Shown here piece after piece: positions 1 through 7,871 of a stretch of 64,000 bases of DNA. Below the pieces are notes generated by a model. It was not told the DNA's origin. It saw only the letters and a list, made by a program, of their open reading frames with translations, and did not search any database. The position numbers and the translations under genes were made by a program. The stretch comes from Actinospica acidithermotolerans (lineage in GTDB: Bacteria; Actinomycetota; Actinomycetes; Streptomycetales; Catenulisporaceae): contig NZ_JAGSOH010000021.1 in the NCBI RefSeq assembly GCF_018139625.1, positions 1 to 64,000 on the forward strand, read 5' to 3'. Position 1 is the first letter of the stretch. The number at the start of each line of letters is the position of its first letter.

Positions 1-132
1 GCCTCAGAATCCGAACGACGCGCCGCGCTTGACCCCTGGCTGCACATCTACAACCATCACCGAGCACACACCGCGCTCAAAGGCCAACCACCCGCCAGCC
101 GCGTACCCAACCTCACAGGACAGAACACCTAG
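1..132 (+). CDS. IS481-type transposase, C-terminal end only (partial)
   Basis: Frame 1 is open from the window edge and ends at TAG 130-132. The 43 visible residues include YNHHRAHTALKGQPPASR, the typical end of the rve/DDE integrase core of IS481-family transposases. The catalytic residues would lie outside the window. The stop is one base from the stop of the convergent sua5 gene, so no room is left for a normal terminal inverted repeat after the gene. The element may be truncated on this side. Whether the rest is intact cannot be told from here. Confidence 0.75.
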   Translation, partial: ASESERRAALDPWLHIYNHHRAHTALKGQPPASRVPNLTGQNT

Positions 133-133
133 G

Positions 134-1111
134 TCAGCGGCCGGAGCGGGGTCCCGCGGCGCGGCGGAGCCGGTTGGCGATGGCGAGCCCGAGACCCTCC
201 TCCGCCGGCAGCGAGGCGATGATCAGATCGCAGCCGCGCTGGTCCAGCTCGCGCAGGAAACCGTAGAGCTCGCGGGCGTACTCCGCGTCCGAGCCTGGCA
301 CGACGGCGACGGCGTGCGCCTTCACCGGGGCGTCGGCGAACTGCGGCGGCAGGAACACGCCCACCTGGTGTCCCTCCTCCTGCGCGCGCTGAGCCTCGGC
401 GATGACGTCGCCGGGCTCGACCAGGACGACCGTCGCGCGCGGCGCGTAGTGCGAGGGGTGCTGCCCGGGCACGCGGATGCGGCTGGACGAGTCGACCGCG
501 AGGGGGCGGCCGAGGGCCTCCTCGAGCTGCTCGCGGGTGACGCCGCCGGGCCGCAGGACGCTCGGGACCTCGCCGGTCGTGTCGACGATGGTCGACTCGA
601 CCCCGACGTGGCAAGGGCCGCCGTCGAGCACGAAGTCGACCGCGTCGCCCAGCTCGGAGCGCACGTGCTCCGCGGTGGTCGGGCTGACCGAACCGAAGCG
701 GTTGGCGGACGGGGCCGTGACGCCGCCGCCGAAGGCCTTCAGCAGTTCGAGGGCGACGGGGTGGTCCGGCACGCGCACGGCGACCGTGTCCATGCCGCCG
801 GTCGCCTCCAGCGGCACGCGGGGACTGCGCCGCAGCACGAGCGTGAGCGGCCCCGGCCAGAAGCGCTCGGCCAGCACGCGGGCGGTCTCGGGGACGTCGG
901 CGACCCACGCGTCCAGGTGCTCGAGGCCCGCGATGTGCACGATCAGCGGATGGGACGGCGGACGGCCCTTGACGGTGAACGTGCGGGTGACGGCGGCGGG
1001 GTTCTCCGCGTCGGCGCCCAGGCCGTAGACGGTCTCGGTCGGGAAGGCGACCAGGCCTCCCGCGCGCAGTACGTCGGCGGCCGCCTGGATGTCGCTCGGT
1101 GTCGCTGTCAC
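134..1111 (-). CDS. sua5: L-threonylcarbamoyladenylate synthase (Sua5/YrdC/YwlC family)
   Basis: This enzyme makes threonylcarbamoyl-AMP from threonine, bicarbonate and ATP for the t6A37 modification of ANN-decoding tRNAs. The 325-residue product has an N-terminal YrdC domain (about 5-190) with FPTETVYGLGADA, the KGRPPSHPL nucleotide-binding segment and SANRFGSVSPTT. A C-terminal Sua5 domain of about 120 residues follows, so this is the long Sua5 form and not the short TsaC form. I chose GTG 1111 because conserved sequence starts right after it; the frame stays open to an ATG at 1201, but that stretch is not family-like. It is convergent with the transposase remnant. Confidence 0.9.
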   Translation of the reverse strand: MTATPSDIQAAADVLRAGGLVAFPTETVYGLGADAENPAAVTRTFTVKGRPPSHPLIVHIAGLEHLDAWVADVPETARVLAERFWPGPLTLVLRRSPRVPLEATGGMDTVAVRVPDHPVALELLKAFGGGVTAPSANRFGSVSPTTAEHVRSELGDAVDFVLDGGPCHVGVESTIVDTTGEVPSVLRPGGVTREQLEEALGRPLAVDSSSRIRVPGQHPSHYAPRATVVLVEPGDVIAEAQRAQEEGHQVGVFLPPQFADAPVKAHAVAVVPGSDAEYARELYGFLRELDQRGCDLIIASLPAEEGLGLAIANRLRRAAGPRSGR

Positions 1112-1251
1112 CCGCGAAATTCTCTCACGTTCCGCGCTTGCCCCCGGCACGGCGTTCATGAATCCGGCGAGGGCGGGCACAAGATAGGTGCTGATACGCA
1201 CAGCGATTGCCGAGGCGAGGGAGAGGCCTTGCGGAGGAGGGCAGGATCACC

Positions 1252-1731
1252 GTGAGCGAGAAGACCGATGTGAAGGGTGCCGCACCCATCCCGGCTCAGG
1301 TCAAGGGCACGCGGTTGGGCGGAACTTGGCTGATGCTCGCTCTCGGCGCCGCGGTCCTCGTGCTGCTGCTCGTGTTCATTCTGATGAACGGCCAGAGCGT
1401 GCAGGTCCACTTCTACGGCGCGCACTTCAACGCGCCGCTCGGCGTCGCGCTGCTGCTGGCCGCCGCCCTGGGCGTGCTGCTGGTGGTCGTCCCCGGCGGC
1501 GGCCGCATCCTCCAGCTCAAGCGCGCCGCGCGACGGCTGCACCAGGACCGCGAGCACCTCGCGTTCCGCCTCCGAGAGGGCCAGGAGGAGGCCGTCGCCC
1601 CCGGCGACGGTCCGGCTCCCGCGTCCGGCCGGCAGGCGGGCGCTCCGGTGACGACAGCGCCTGGCGCACCGGACCCGACGGCGGCGGCACCGACAGCGCC
1701 CCCGCAGCAGCCGGAGACCCGACCGAGCTAA
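1252..1731 (+). CDS. LapA (DUF1049)-like membrane protein
   Basis: The 159-residue protein has a short cytoplasmic N-terminus and two close transmembrane helices (about 24-45 and 60-83). A basic helical segment RILQLKRAARRLHQDREH and a Pro/Ala/Thr-rich tail follow. The two-helix core with FILMNGQSVQVHFYGAHFNAPLGVALLLA matches the LapA/DUF1049 family, linked in E. coli to LPS assembly; the role in Gram-positive bacteria is unknown. GTG 1252 was chosen because of the strong site GGAGGAGGG at about 1233-1242. The last codons and the stop lie inside a duplicated segment that continues downstream. Confidence 0.75.
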   Translation: MSEKTDVKGAAPIPAQVKGTRLGGTWLMLALGAAVLVLLLVFILMNGQSVQVHFYGAHFNAPLGVALLLAAALGVLLVVVPGGGRILQLKRAARRLHQDREHLAFRLREGQEEAVAPGDGPAPASGRQAGAPVTTAPGAPDPTAAAPTAPPQQPETRPS

Positions 1732-1935
1732 CCGACTCCCCCGACGCCGGACCGGCAGCAGCGGCCCGAACTGCGGCTCAGGCTCACCGCGACTCCGTCG
1801 AAGCTTCGCGGTCCGCGCCGCTCGCGGCGTCAACCGGGGACTCGACCGAGCTAACCGACTCCAGACCGGCCATTGCGACCCGACCTGCGGCTCAGGCTCA
1901 CCGCGACTCCGTCGAAGCTTCGCGGTGGGCCCCGT
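1721..1935. repeat. Imperfect direct duplication at the 3' ends of the lapA-like and padR genes
   Basis: GACCGAGCTAACCGACTCC occurs at 1721 and again at 1844. A longer block starting CTGCGGCTCAGGCTCACC and running through GTCGAAGCTTCGCGGT occurs at 1771 and 1885. Copies are offset by about 114-123 bases with small indels. The first copy contains the stop of the lapA-like gene; the second contains the end of the convergent padR gene. No other gene is visible in the stretch between them. Confidence 0.8.
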
Positions 1936-2284
1936 CCGCGCCGCTCGCGGCGGCCCCGGCTCCTGCTGGGCCCGTCTGCACGACGCGGAAGCCCGGGAGC
2001 ACCTCGCGCACCAGTTCGGCGAGGGCGGCGCGGTCCTCGGCGAGCGCCGCGTGCCCGGCGTCGGTGGCCCGGTAGAGCCGCCGGACTTTCCCGTCCACCG
2101 CTTCCTGGCGCGAGGTCAGCAGCCCCTCGCCCTCCAGCCGGTGCAGCGTCGGATACAGCGTCCCCGGGCTGATCCTGTAGCCGTGGCGGGCGAGCTCCTC
2201 GGTCATCCACGCCCCGTGAATCTCCTGCTCGGCCGCGTGATGCAGGATGTGCAGCCGCACCGCGCCGCGTACGAAATCGCGCAC
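1898..2284 (-). CDS. PadR-family transcriptional regulator
   Basis: A 128-residue winged-helix repressor. The PadR DNA-binding domain covers about residues 8-90, with the signature GTLYPTLHRLEGEGLL and the wing segment DGKVRRLYRATDAG. The usual C-terminal dimerisation helix is short and ends in an Ala/Gly-rich tail encoded by the duplicated segment, so the tail may have been altered by the duplication. It is divergent from the chromate transporter gene, and two matching palindromes lie between them. Control of itself and of that transporter is the natural inference. Confidence 0.88.
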   Translation of the reverse strand: MRDFVRGAVRLHILHHAAEQEIHGAWMTEELARHGYRISPGTLYPTLHRLEGEGLLTSRQEAVDGKVRRLYRATDAGHAALAEDRAALAELVREVLPGFRVVQTGPAGAGAAASGADGAHREASTESR

Positions 2285-2350
2285 GACCCCTCCGCTCCCG
2301 CCCGGTCCGGCGCCGTGGTGGCGGCGCGGTGCGCGCGGTGATGGAACCGA

Positions 2351-2438
2351 TATCGGCTTCCGATACTACCGTCGGCGGCGGCCTTGATCGCCACCGTTCA
2401 CCGGCCGTTCACTGGCCCACCGATAGCGGCTGCCGATA
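2351..2438. promoter_or_regulatory. Two candidate PadR operators
   Basis: TATCGGCTTCCGATA at 2351-2365 and TAGCGGCTGCCGATA at 2424-2438 are near-identical 15-base inverted repeats between the divergent padR and chrA-like genes. A further pair of CGATATCG motifs is at 2434-2441 and 2447-2454, just before the transporter's ribosome-binding site. The placement suggests one regulator controlling both directions. Binding is inferred. Confidence 0.65.
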
Positions 2439-2473
2439 TCGTGAAGCGATATCGAAGGGCGAAGGGACCGAAC

Positions 2474-3721
2474 GTGGGGCTAGAGCAGGGTCGCGCCGAT
2501 TCCCCGGCGGACGACGCCGCGCCGTCCGGCGAGGCCGTCGCGGACGTGCCGTTGCGCGTCATCGCCCGGGAGTGGGGGCGGATCGGGGTCACCGGGTTCG
2601 GCGGGCCGCCCGCGCACATCGCGCTGCTGCGCGGGCTGTGCGTGACGAACCGCCGCTGGATCCCGGCGGGCGAGTTCGAGGACGCGATCGCCGCCTGCAA
2701 CCTGCTGCCCGGGCCCGCCTCCACCCAGCTGGCGATCTGGTGCGGCTACCGGCTGCGCGGCCGGGCCGGCGCCGTCGTCGCGGGGCTCTGCTTCATCTGT
2801 CCTGGCCTGGTGATGATCCTCGCGCTCGCCGCGCTCTTCCTCGCCGCGCATCCGCCGACCTGGGTGCTGGGCGCCGCCGCCGGAGCCGGCGCCGCCGTGC
2901 CCGCGGTCGCGGTCCACGCCGCCTGGGGCCTCGCGCCCGCCAGCTGGAACCGGATCCAGGATCCTCGGCAGCCGGGCCGCCACGCCCCCCGCGCCGCCCG
3001 CGTGCGCTGGATCGTCTACGCGCTGATCGGCGGAGCCGCCGCGGCGACGATCGGCCCCTACCTGGTGCTCATCCTCATCGCGTGCGGCGTCATCGAGATC
3101 GGCGTACGCATCCGCCCCGGCGCAGCGGGAAATCCCGTCTCACCGAAGGCCGCGCTCCCGCTCGCCCTCCCCGCGGCGGCCGCCACCGGCGGATTGGCCG
3201 CCCTCGCGTGGACGGCGTTCAAGGTCGGCGCCCTGTCGTACGGCGGCGGATTCGTCATCATCCCGCTGATGCAGCACGACGCGGTGAGCACGTACCACTG
3301 GATGACCGGCGCCCAGTTCCTCGACGCCGTCGCCCTCGGCCAGATCACGCCGGGACCGGTCGTGCTCACCACCGGCGTCGTCGGCTACGCCGCGGCGGGG
3401 ATCGGCGGCGGACTGCTCGCCGTGGCCGTCGCGTTCAGCCCGTCGTTCGCATTCATCCTGCTCGGCGGCCGGCATTTCGACCGGCTGCGGCGCAACCAGC
3501 CGGTCCAGGCGTTCCTGACCGGCGCCGGGCCGACGGTCATCGGCGCGATCGCGGGCTCCGCGATCCCGCTCGCCCGCGCCCTCTCGCACGACTGGCAGTA
3601 CCTGCTGCTCGCCGCCGCCGCGCTCTGGCTCTTCGCGGCCCGCCGCGGCGTCGTCTCCACCTTGCTGCTCGCCGCCGCCTGCGGCGTCATCGCCGCCCTC
3701 GCCGGAGCCGCCGTCTCGTAG
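2474..3721 (+). CDS. chrA: Chromate (CHR) family transporter
   Basis: A 415-residue membrane protein with two homologous CHR halves. The first carries GVTGFGGPPAHIALL and the second KVGALSYGGGFVIIPLM and LGQITPGPV, the family hallmarks. Members export chromate in exchange for protons, although many have unproven substrates. GTG 2474 was chosen because GAAGGG precedes it and because upstream codons overlap the operator region. It is divergent from padR, so expression is probably de-repressed by an unknown signal sensed by PadR. Confidence 0.88.
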   Translation: MGLEQGRADSPADDAAPSGEAVADVPLRVIAREWGRIGVTGFGGPPAHIALLRGLCVTNRRWIPAGEFEDAIAACNLLPGPASTQLAIWCGYRLRGRAGAVVAGLCFICPGLVMILALAALFLAAHPPTWVLGAAAGAGAAVPAVAVHAAWGLAPASWNRIQDPRQPGRHAPRAARVRWIVYALIGGAAAATIGPYLVLILIACGVIEIGVRIRPGAAGNPVSPKAALPLALPAAAATGGLAALAWTAFKVGALSYGGGFVIIPLMQHDAVSTYHWMTGAQFLDAVALGQITPGPVVLTTGVVGYAAAGIGGGLLAVAVAFSPSFAFILLGGRHFDRLRRNQPVQAFLTGAGPTVIGAIAGSAIPLARALSHDWQYLLLAAAALWLFAARRGVVSTLLLAAACGVIAALAGAAVS

Positions 3722-3782
3722 CCGCCGGATCCACCCCGATATTTTCTCGCACACAGGTTCGATCGGGTGTTACCGTGAACCC

Positions 3783-4412
3783 ATGAAGGGAGCACTGCAG
3801 GGCTCGTTGCTGGATCTCGCGGACGAGGTCGCCGTCGGTTCGCTGGCCACGTCGCTGCGGCGGATCGAGCTGGGCCACGGCGCCTGGCTGGACGTGCGAC
3901 CGCACTGGATCACCGGCGCGGACGAGCTGTTCGCGCGGCTGGTCGACCGGCTGCCGTGGCAGGCGGAGCGGCGGCGGATGTACGACCGGGTCGTCGACGT
4001 GCCACGGCTGCTCTGCGGCTACCGCGACGGCGAGCCGCTCCCGGATCCGATCCTGGCCGCGGCCCGCGAGCAGCTGAGCGCGCACTACTCCCCCGAACTC
4101 GGCGAGCCGTTCACCAGCGTCGGCATGTGCCTGTACCGCGACGGACGGGACAGCGTCGCCTGGCACGGCGACCGCTTCGGCCGTGGCAGCACGCACGACA
4201 CGATGGTCGCGATCCTCTCCCTCGGCGCGCCGCGCACCCTCGCGCTCCGCCCGCGCGGCGGCGGGCCGGTCCAGCGGCACGAAGTCGGGCACGGCGACCT
4301 CGTCGTCATGGGCGGCAGCTGCCAACGCACCTGGGACCACTCCGTCCCGAAGACCGCACGCCCCGTCGGCCCCCGCATCAGCGCCCAGTTCCGCCCGCAC
4401 AACGTCGGCTGA
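3783..4412 (+). CDS. alkB: AlkB-like 2-oxoglutarate/Fe(II) DNA repair dioxygenase
   Basis: The 209-residue protein resembles the ABH2/AlkB2 type that oxidatively demethylates 1-methyladenine and 3-methylcytosine in DNA. The iron ligands are visible: His128 and Asp130 in WHGDRFG, and His186 in TWDHSVPK. The 2-oxoglutarate-binding arginines are in PRISAQFR. The substrate-recognition stretch FTSVGMCLYRDGRDSVAWH is typical. ATG 3783 starts right after the chrA intergenic gap; the gene seems to have its own transcription unit. Confidence 0.9.
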   Translation: MKGALQGSLLDLADEVAVGSLATSLRRIELGHGAWLDVRPHWITGADELFARLVDRLPWQAERRRMYDRVVDVPRLLCGYRDGEPLPDPILAAAREQLSAHYSPELGEPFTSVGMCLYRDGRDSVAWHGDRFGRGSTHDTMVAILSLGAPRTLALRPRGGGPVQRHEVGHGDLVVMGGSCQRTWDHSVPKTARPVGPRISAQFRPHNVG

Positions 4413-4594
4413 CCGCGCCGCCCTGCCCGAATTCTGACGAGGAATCAACCCCTCCGGCATCGGAATCGCCTCCGTCCCCGGATCAGCACCCTGGGGGGCT
4501 ACGCTCCTGCCCGCGGTCGCGCTAGCGTCGTCTGCGGGCGCCGTTCCATGCCCTCATCCACCCGGACCGACCCCATCGGGGAACGAGCAGACAC

Positions 4595-4735
4595 GTGGCC
4601 ACCGCGAGCCCGCCCCTCGCCGCCGCGCTCAGCGGCGTGCCGTCCTACACCGGTGCCGAAACCGTCGCCGGCACCCTCATCCTCTTCCTGGTCGCCGCCG
4701 CCGCGACCGTCGCCTTCATCAAACGCCGACGCTGA
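4595..4735 (+). CDS. Small single-span membrane protein (46 aa)
   Basis: GTG 4595 opens a 46-codon frame ending at TGA 4733-4735. The product has a short polar N-terminus, one hydrophobic helix (about residues 22-41, ETVAGTLILFLVAAAATVAF) and a basic end, IKRRR, which predicts a tail-anchored protein with the C-terminus inside. A GGGGAACGAG ribosome-binding site lies upstream. No family is recognised. The last codons and the stop are duplicated directly downstream. Coding status rests on the clean hydrophobic/basic pattern only. Confidence 0.5.
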   Translation: MATASPPLAAALSGVPSYTGAETVAGTLILFLVAAAATVAFIKRRR

Positions 4736-4788
4736 GGCGATTGGCCCGGCCGCCCCTGTCGCCTTCATCAGACGCCGACGCCGAGGCG
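4709..4788. repeat. Duplicated 3' end of the 46-aa ORF
   Basis: A 31-base stretch starting GTCGCCTTCATCAAACG at 4709-4739, which contains the stop codon of the small ORF, is repeated with two substitutions at 4758-4788. The offset is 49 bases. In the second copy the stop codon position reads CGA instead of TGA. Confidence 0.8.
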
Positions 4789-4822
4789 GTCGGTGCCGAA
4801 CCGTTGCCCTCGCGCTGAATCC

Positions 4823-4879
4823 TTGACTAGACAGACCTGTCTGTCTTAGGGTGTGCAGCACTAGACAGACCTGTCTTTT
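4823..4879 (+). promoter_or_regulatory. Promoter of the MFS gene with two TetR-type operators
   Basis: A -35 like TTGACT (4823-4828) and a -10 like TAGGGT (4847-4852) are 18 bases apart. The palindrome AGACAGACCTGTCT fills the spacer (4829-4842) and recurs at 4863-4876 before the start codon. A third, variant copy stands before the tetR gene at 6361. Occupation of the first site would block RNA polymerase. Confidence 0.75.
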
Positions 4880-4900
4880 CAATCCGGCGAGGAGCCCATC

Positions 4901-6334
4901 ATGACCGAGACCATGTCCGCGCCCGGGCCGCGCCCCGCACGCACGCATCGAGGACACCCGTGGGTGGACGGCTTCGTACGGCCGCTCCCGCTGGCGGCGT
5001 CCGTCGCCGCTGAACCGGCCACGGGGCCGGGCGGCATTTCGGCGGGGGCCGGGCGCGCAGCCGCGGTCGCCTCCGATGTGGGAAGGCAGGGACGGCAGCA
5101 TCGGCAAGGGCGGCAGGCGCGGATCACGCGGGTGCCCCGGCTGTCCGGGCGGCCGGCGATCTTCCTGCTGGCGTCGCTCATCGTGTCGCTGCTCGCGTCG
5201 TCCGCCGCGCCGACCCCGCTGTACGCGATCTACCAGGCGCGATGGGGCTTCAGTCCGATCACCACGACCGTGGTCTTCGGGGTCTACGCGCTGGCCGTGC
5301 TGGTCGCGCTGTTGACGCTCGGCAAGATGTCCGACCACCTCGGGCGGCGCCCGATCCTGCTGGCTGCGATCGCCGCGCAGGCGGCGTCGCTGCTGGTGTT
5401 CGCTACTGCGGACGGCGTGCCGATGCTGATCACCGCACGGGTGATCCAGGGGCTGTCCACCGGCGCGGCGCTCGGCGCGATCGGCGCGGGGATGCTCGAC
5501 ATCGACCGGGAGCGCGGGACGTTCGCCAACTCGGTCTCGCCCGGAATGGGCACAGGTAGCGGCGCGCTGCTCTCGGCGATACTGGTCCGCTACCTGCCGG
5601 CGCCGACCCAGCTGGTCTACTTCGCGCTGCTCGGGGTGTTCGTGCTGCAGGCCCTCGGCGTCCTCGCGATCCGCGAGACCGTCACCCCCAAGCCCGGCGC
5701 GCTGGCCACGCTCGTGCCCGAGATCAAGCTGCCGCGTCAACTGCGCGGATCCGTGCTCGTCGCCGCACCGGTGCTGTTCGCGGTCTGGGCGCTGGCGAGC
5801 CTCTACGGCGCGCTCGGCCCGGCGCTCGTGCGCGAACTGACCGGCTCTTCGGAGGCGATCCTCGGCTCGCTGAGCCTGACCGCGCTGGCGGCGCCGGCCG
5901 TGGTCGCGATCGTCGTGCTGCGGCGCGCCGAGGCCAGGACCGTGATGCGCACCGGCATCCTCTCGCTGATCAGCGGCGTGGCGGTCACCCTGCTCGCCCT
6001 CGATCTGCGCTCGATCACGCTGTTCTTCGTCGGCACGGTCATCGCCGGCGTCGGCTTCGGCAGCGGTTTCCAGGGCGGCATCCGGACCGTGGTCCCGCGC
6101 GCCGAGGCCCACGAGCGCTCCGGGGTGCTCTCGCTGCTCTACACGGTCTCCTACCTGGGCCTGGGCCTGCCCGCGGTGATCGCCGGGTTCCTCGTCGTGC
6201 ACGGCGGCGGCCTGGTCACCACAGCGTACGAGTTCGGCGCGGCGGTGATCGTGCTGGCGATCCCCGCCCTCGTCGAACTCCTGCGCCCGGCGCGCTCCAC
6301 GGGCCGTGAGAAGGTGGCGGCCGAGGGCGCGTGA
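4901..6334 (+). CDS. MFS transporter, probable drug or metabolite exporter
   Basis: A 477-residue protein with about 12 hydrophobic segments from residue 87 onward. The MFS loop 2-3 motif appears as GKMSDHLGRRP. The first 85 residues are hydrophilic and rich in Ala/Gly/Arg, an unusual extension; a start further in, near the first helix, is possible, but ATG 4901 has the site GGCGAGGAG and follows the operators closely. The tetR gene lies 58 bases downstream and shares the operator, so this is a regulator-pump pair. Substrate unknown. Confidence 0.8.
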   Translation: MTETMSAPGPRPARTHRGHPWVDGFVRPLPLAASVAAEPATGPGGISAGAGRAAAVASDVGRQGRQHRQGRQARITRVPRLSGRPAIFLLASLIVSLLASSAAPTPLYAIYQARWGFSPITTTVVFGVYALAVLVALLTLGKMSDHLGRRPILLAAIAAQAASLLVFATADGVPMLITARVIQGLSTGAALGAIGAGMLDIDRERGTFANSVSPGMGTGSGALLSAILVRYLPAPTQLVYFALLGVFVLQALGVLAIRETVTPKPGALATLVPEIKLPRQLRGSVLVAAPVLFAVWALASLYGALGPALVRELTGSSEAILGSLSLTALAAPAVVAIVVLRRAEARTVMRTGILSLISGVAVTLLALDLRSITLFFVGTVIAGVGFGSGFQGGIRTVVPRAEAHERSGVLSLLYTVSYLGLGLPAVIAGFLVVHGGGLVTTAYEFGAAVIVLAIPALVELLRPARSTGREKVAAEGA

Positions 6335-6360
6335 CACCGCCCGACCACGCGGTTTACCAT

Positions 6361-6374
6361 AGACAGATCGGTCT
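6361..6374. promoter_or_regulatory. TetR autoregulatory operator
   Basis: AGACAGATCGGTCT is a variant of the two palindromes in front of the MFS gene. It lies 18 bases before the tetR start, and the ribosome-binding site AGGAGG follows it. This suggests that the regulator represses its own gene as well as the pump. Confidence 0.65.
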
Positions 6375-6392
6375 GTTCAGGAGGTGTTTCCG

Positions 6393-6974
6393 ATGACTGT
6401 TCACAGCGCGGTGAAGGGCACGGCCCGCGATCGCCTGCTGGCCGCCGCGGACGAGCTCTTCTACCAGGAGGGCGTGCGGACCGTCGGCATCGACCGGGTG
6501 ATCGAGCAGGCCGGCGTCGCCAAGGCGTCGCTGTACAACTCGTTCGGCAGCAAGGAGGCGCTGATCTGCGCCTACCTCGATCAGCGGGGCACCCGGGTCC
6601 TCGACCGCATCCTCGGGTACATCGCGCGCTACGAGTCGGCGCGCGAGCGCATCCTGGGGGTGTTCGAGGCCCAGGCCGAGGCCGCCGCCGAGTCGGGCTA
6701 CCGCGGCTGCGCGTTCGTCCGGGCCAGCGCCGAGTCCCACCCCGGCGACCAGGTGGAGCAGGTCACCGCGGCCTTCCGCGGCCGGATCCGGCAGCTGTTC
6801 ACCGACCTCGCCGAGCAGGCGGGCGCCGGCGACCCGGCCGACCTCGGCCGGAAGCTGCACCTGCTGTACGACGGCGGCTGCCTCTCCGCCCGGCTCGACC
6901 ACGACCCGGCCGCGTACACGGTCTCGCGGGCGGCCGCCGAGACGCTGCTCGACGCCGCGCTCCCGGGCCGCTGA
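6393..6974 (+). CDS. TetR-family transcriptional regulator of the MFS gene
   Basis: A 193-residue TetR protein. The helix-turn-helix domain (about 8-58) has RDRLLAAADELFYQEGVRTV and VAKASLYNSFGSKEALI. The ligand-binding part includes AESGYRGCAFVRASAE, common in the TetR_C subgroup that controls efflux pumps. ATG 6393 was chosen over GTG 6384 because AGGAGG at 6380-6385 fits only the later start. Palindromes before both this gene and the preceding MFS gene support local control. Confidence 0.9.
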   Translation: MTVHSAVKGTARDRLLAAADELFYQEGVRTVGIDRVIEQAGVAKASLYNSFGSKEALICAYLDQRGTRVLDRILGYIARYESARERILGVFEAQAEAAAESGYRGCAFVRASAESHPGDQVEQVTAAFRGRIRQLFTDLAEQAGAGDPADLGRKLHLLYDGGCLSARLDHDPAAYTVSRAAAETLLDAALPGR

Positions 6975-6994
6975 CCACCGCCTCCCGAACACGA

Positions 6995-7030
6995 AAGGGC
7001 CGTCTCCGCCGCGTGCGGAAACGGCCCTTC
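6995..7030. terminator. Hairpin terminator between tetR and the BI-1 gene
   Basis: AAAGGGCCGTCTCCGC pairs with GCGGAAACGGCCCTT across a short loop. It sits between two convergent genes and can serve both strands. Confidence 0.75.
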
Positions 7031-7059
7031 GCCGTCGGGCGGTGGCACGGCTCAGTTGC

Positions 7060-7707
7060 TCAGTTGCGGCGGCCCAGGAGGTTCAGGAAGAACAGGAAGA
7101 CGTTCAGGATGTCCAGGAAGATCGACGCGGCGAGCAGCGGCGCCGAGTTGATGTCCTGGGAGCGGCGCAGGCGCTGGAAGTCGACGAGGGTGAATCCGGC
7201 GAAGATCACCAGGCCGGCGATCGAGTAGATCATCGAGCTGTGCGGAATCCGGACGAAGATCGTGACGACCCCGAACAGGATCAGCGCGAGCAGCGCCCAG
7301 AAGCTGGCGCGGGCGACGCCGGACAGGTCGCGGCGGGTGGCGTACCCAGCGGAGCCGAGGCCCGCGATGAACAGCGCGGTCGCGCCGCCGGCCTGCCAGA
7401 GCGCCTGCGGGTTCGCGGTGGCGTAGTAGACCAGGGTCGGGGCGAGGGCCACGCCCATGAGCAGCCCGAACGCGCCGAGCAGCGCGAGCGTCGCCTCCTT
7501 GGAGCGGCGGGCGGTGGCACGCATCGCGATCAGGCAGACGAACGCGACGATGTAGGCGATGATGCCCGCCCCGCCGCTGAGGTTCCGGCCCAGGTAGGCG
7601 CCGAGCGCGAAGAGCCCGGCCGTTCCGGCCACATACGTCATGGTCTGCGCGAACAGTGTGTTCGCGGAGATCCGGTAGCTCGGCTGGCTCAGGGTTGCGT
7701 TGTACAT
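7060..7707 (-). CDS. Bax inhibitor-1/YccA-like membrane protein
   Basis: A 215-residue protein with six to seven hydrophobic helices. The family pattern is clear: FAQTMTYVAGTAGLFALG near the start, then RRDLSGV, and the C-terminal stretch LVDFQRLRRSQDINSAPLLAASIFLDILNVFLFFLNLLG (39 residues, quoted here only as key segments: VDFQRLRR and FLDILNVFLFFLNLL). Bacterial BI-1/YccA proteins are pH-sensitive Ca2+-leak channels or FtsH modulators. The gene appears monocistronic. Confidence 0.85.
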   Translation of the reverse strand: MYNATLSQPSYRISANTLFAQTMTYVAGTAGLFALGAYLGRNLSGGAGIIAYIVAFVCLIAMRATARRSKEATLALLGAFGLLMGVALAPTLVYYATANPQALWQAGGATALFIAGLGSAGYATRRDLSGVARASFWALLALILFGVVTIFVRIPHSSMIYSIAGLVIFAGFTLVDFQRLRRSQDINSAPLLAASIFLDILNVFLFFLNLLGRRN

Positions 7708-7871
7708 GCCGGGTTCCTACCCACTTCCTCCGCCGCGGCATCCGGACCGATCCGCGCTGGTCGCGATGATACGCGTCCGGAGCAGCCGGAAGGAGAACGC
7801 CGGGGGGCGCAGGGTGACGTGACCGTGCGGTCCAGGACCGGTCCCCATGAGGGCTCTGCTACTTTCACCGG

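Noticed and set aside
4499-6337. A 612-codon minus-strand frame opposite the MFS gene
   Set aside because: No motif and biased composition; the MFS helices and loop motif are on the plus strand.
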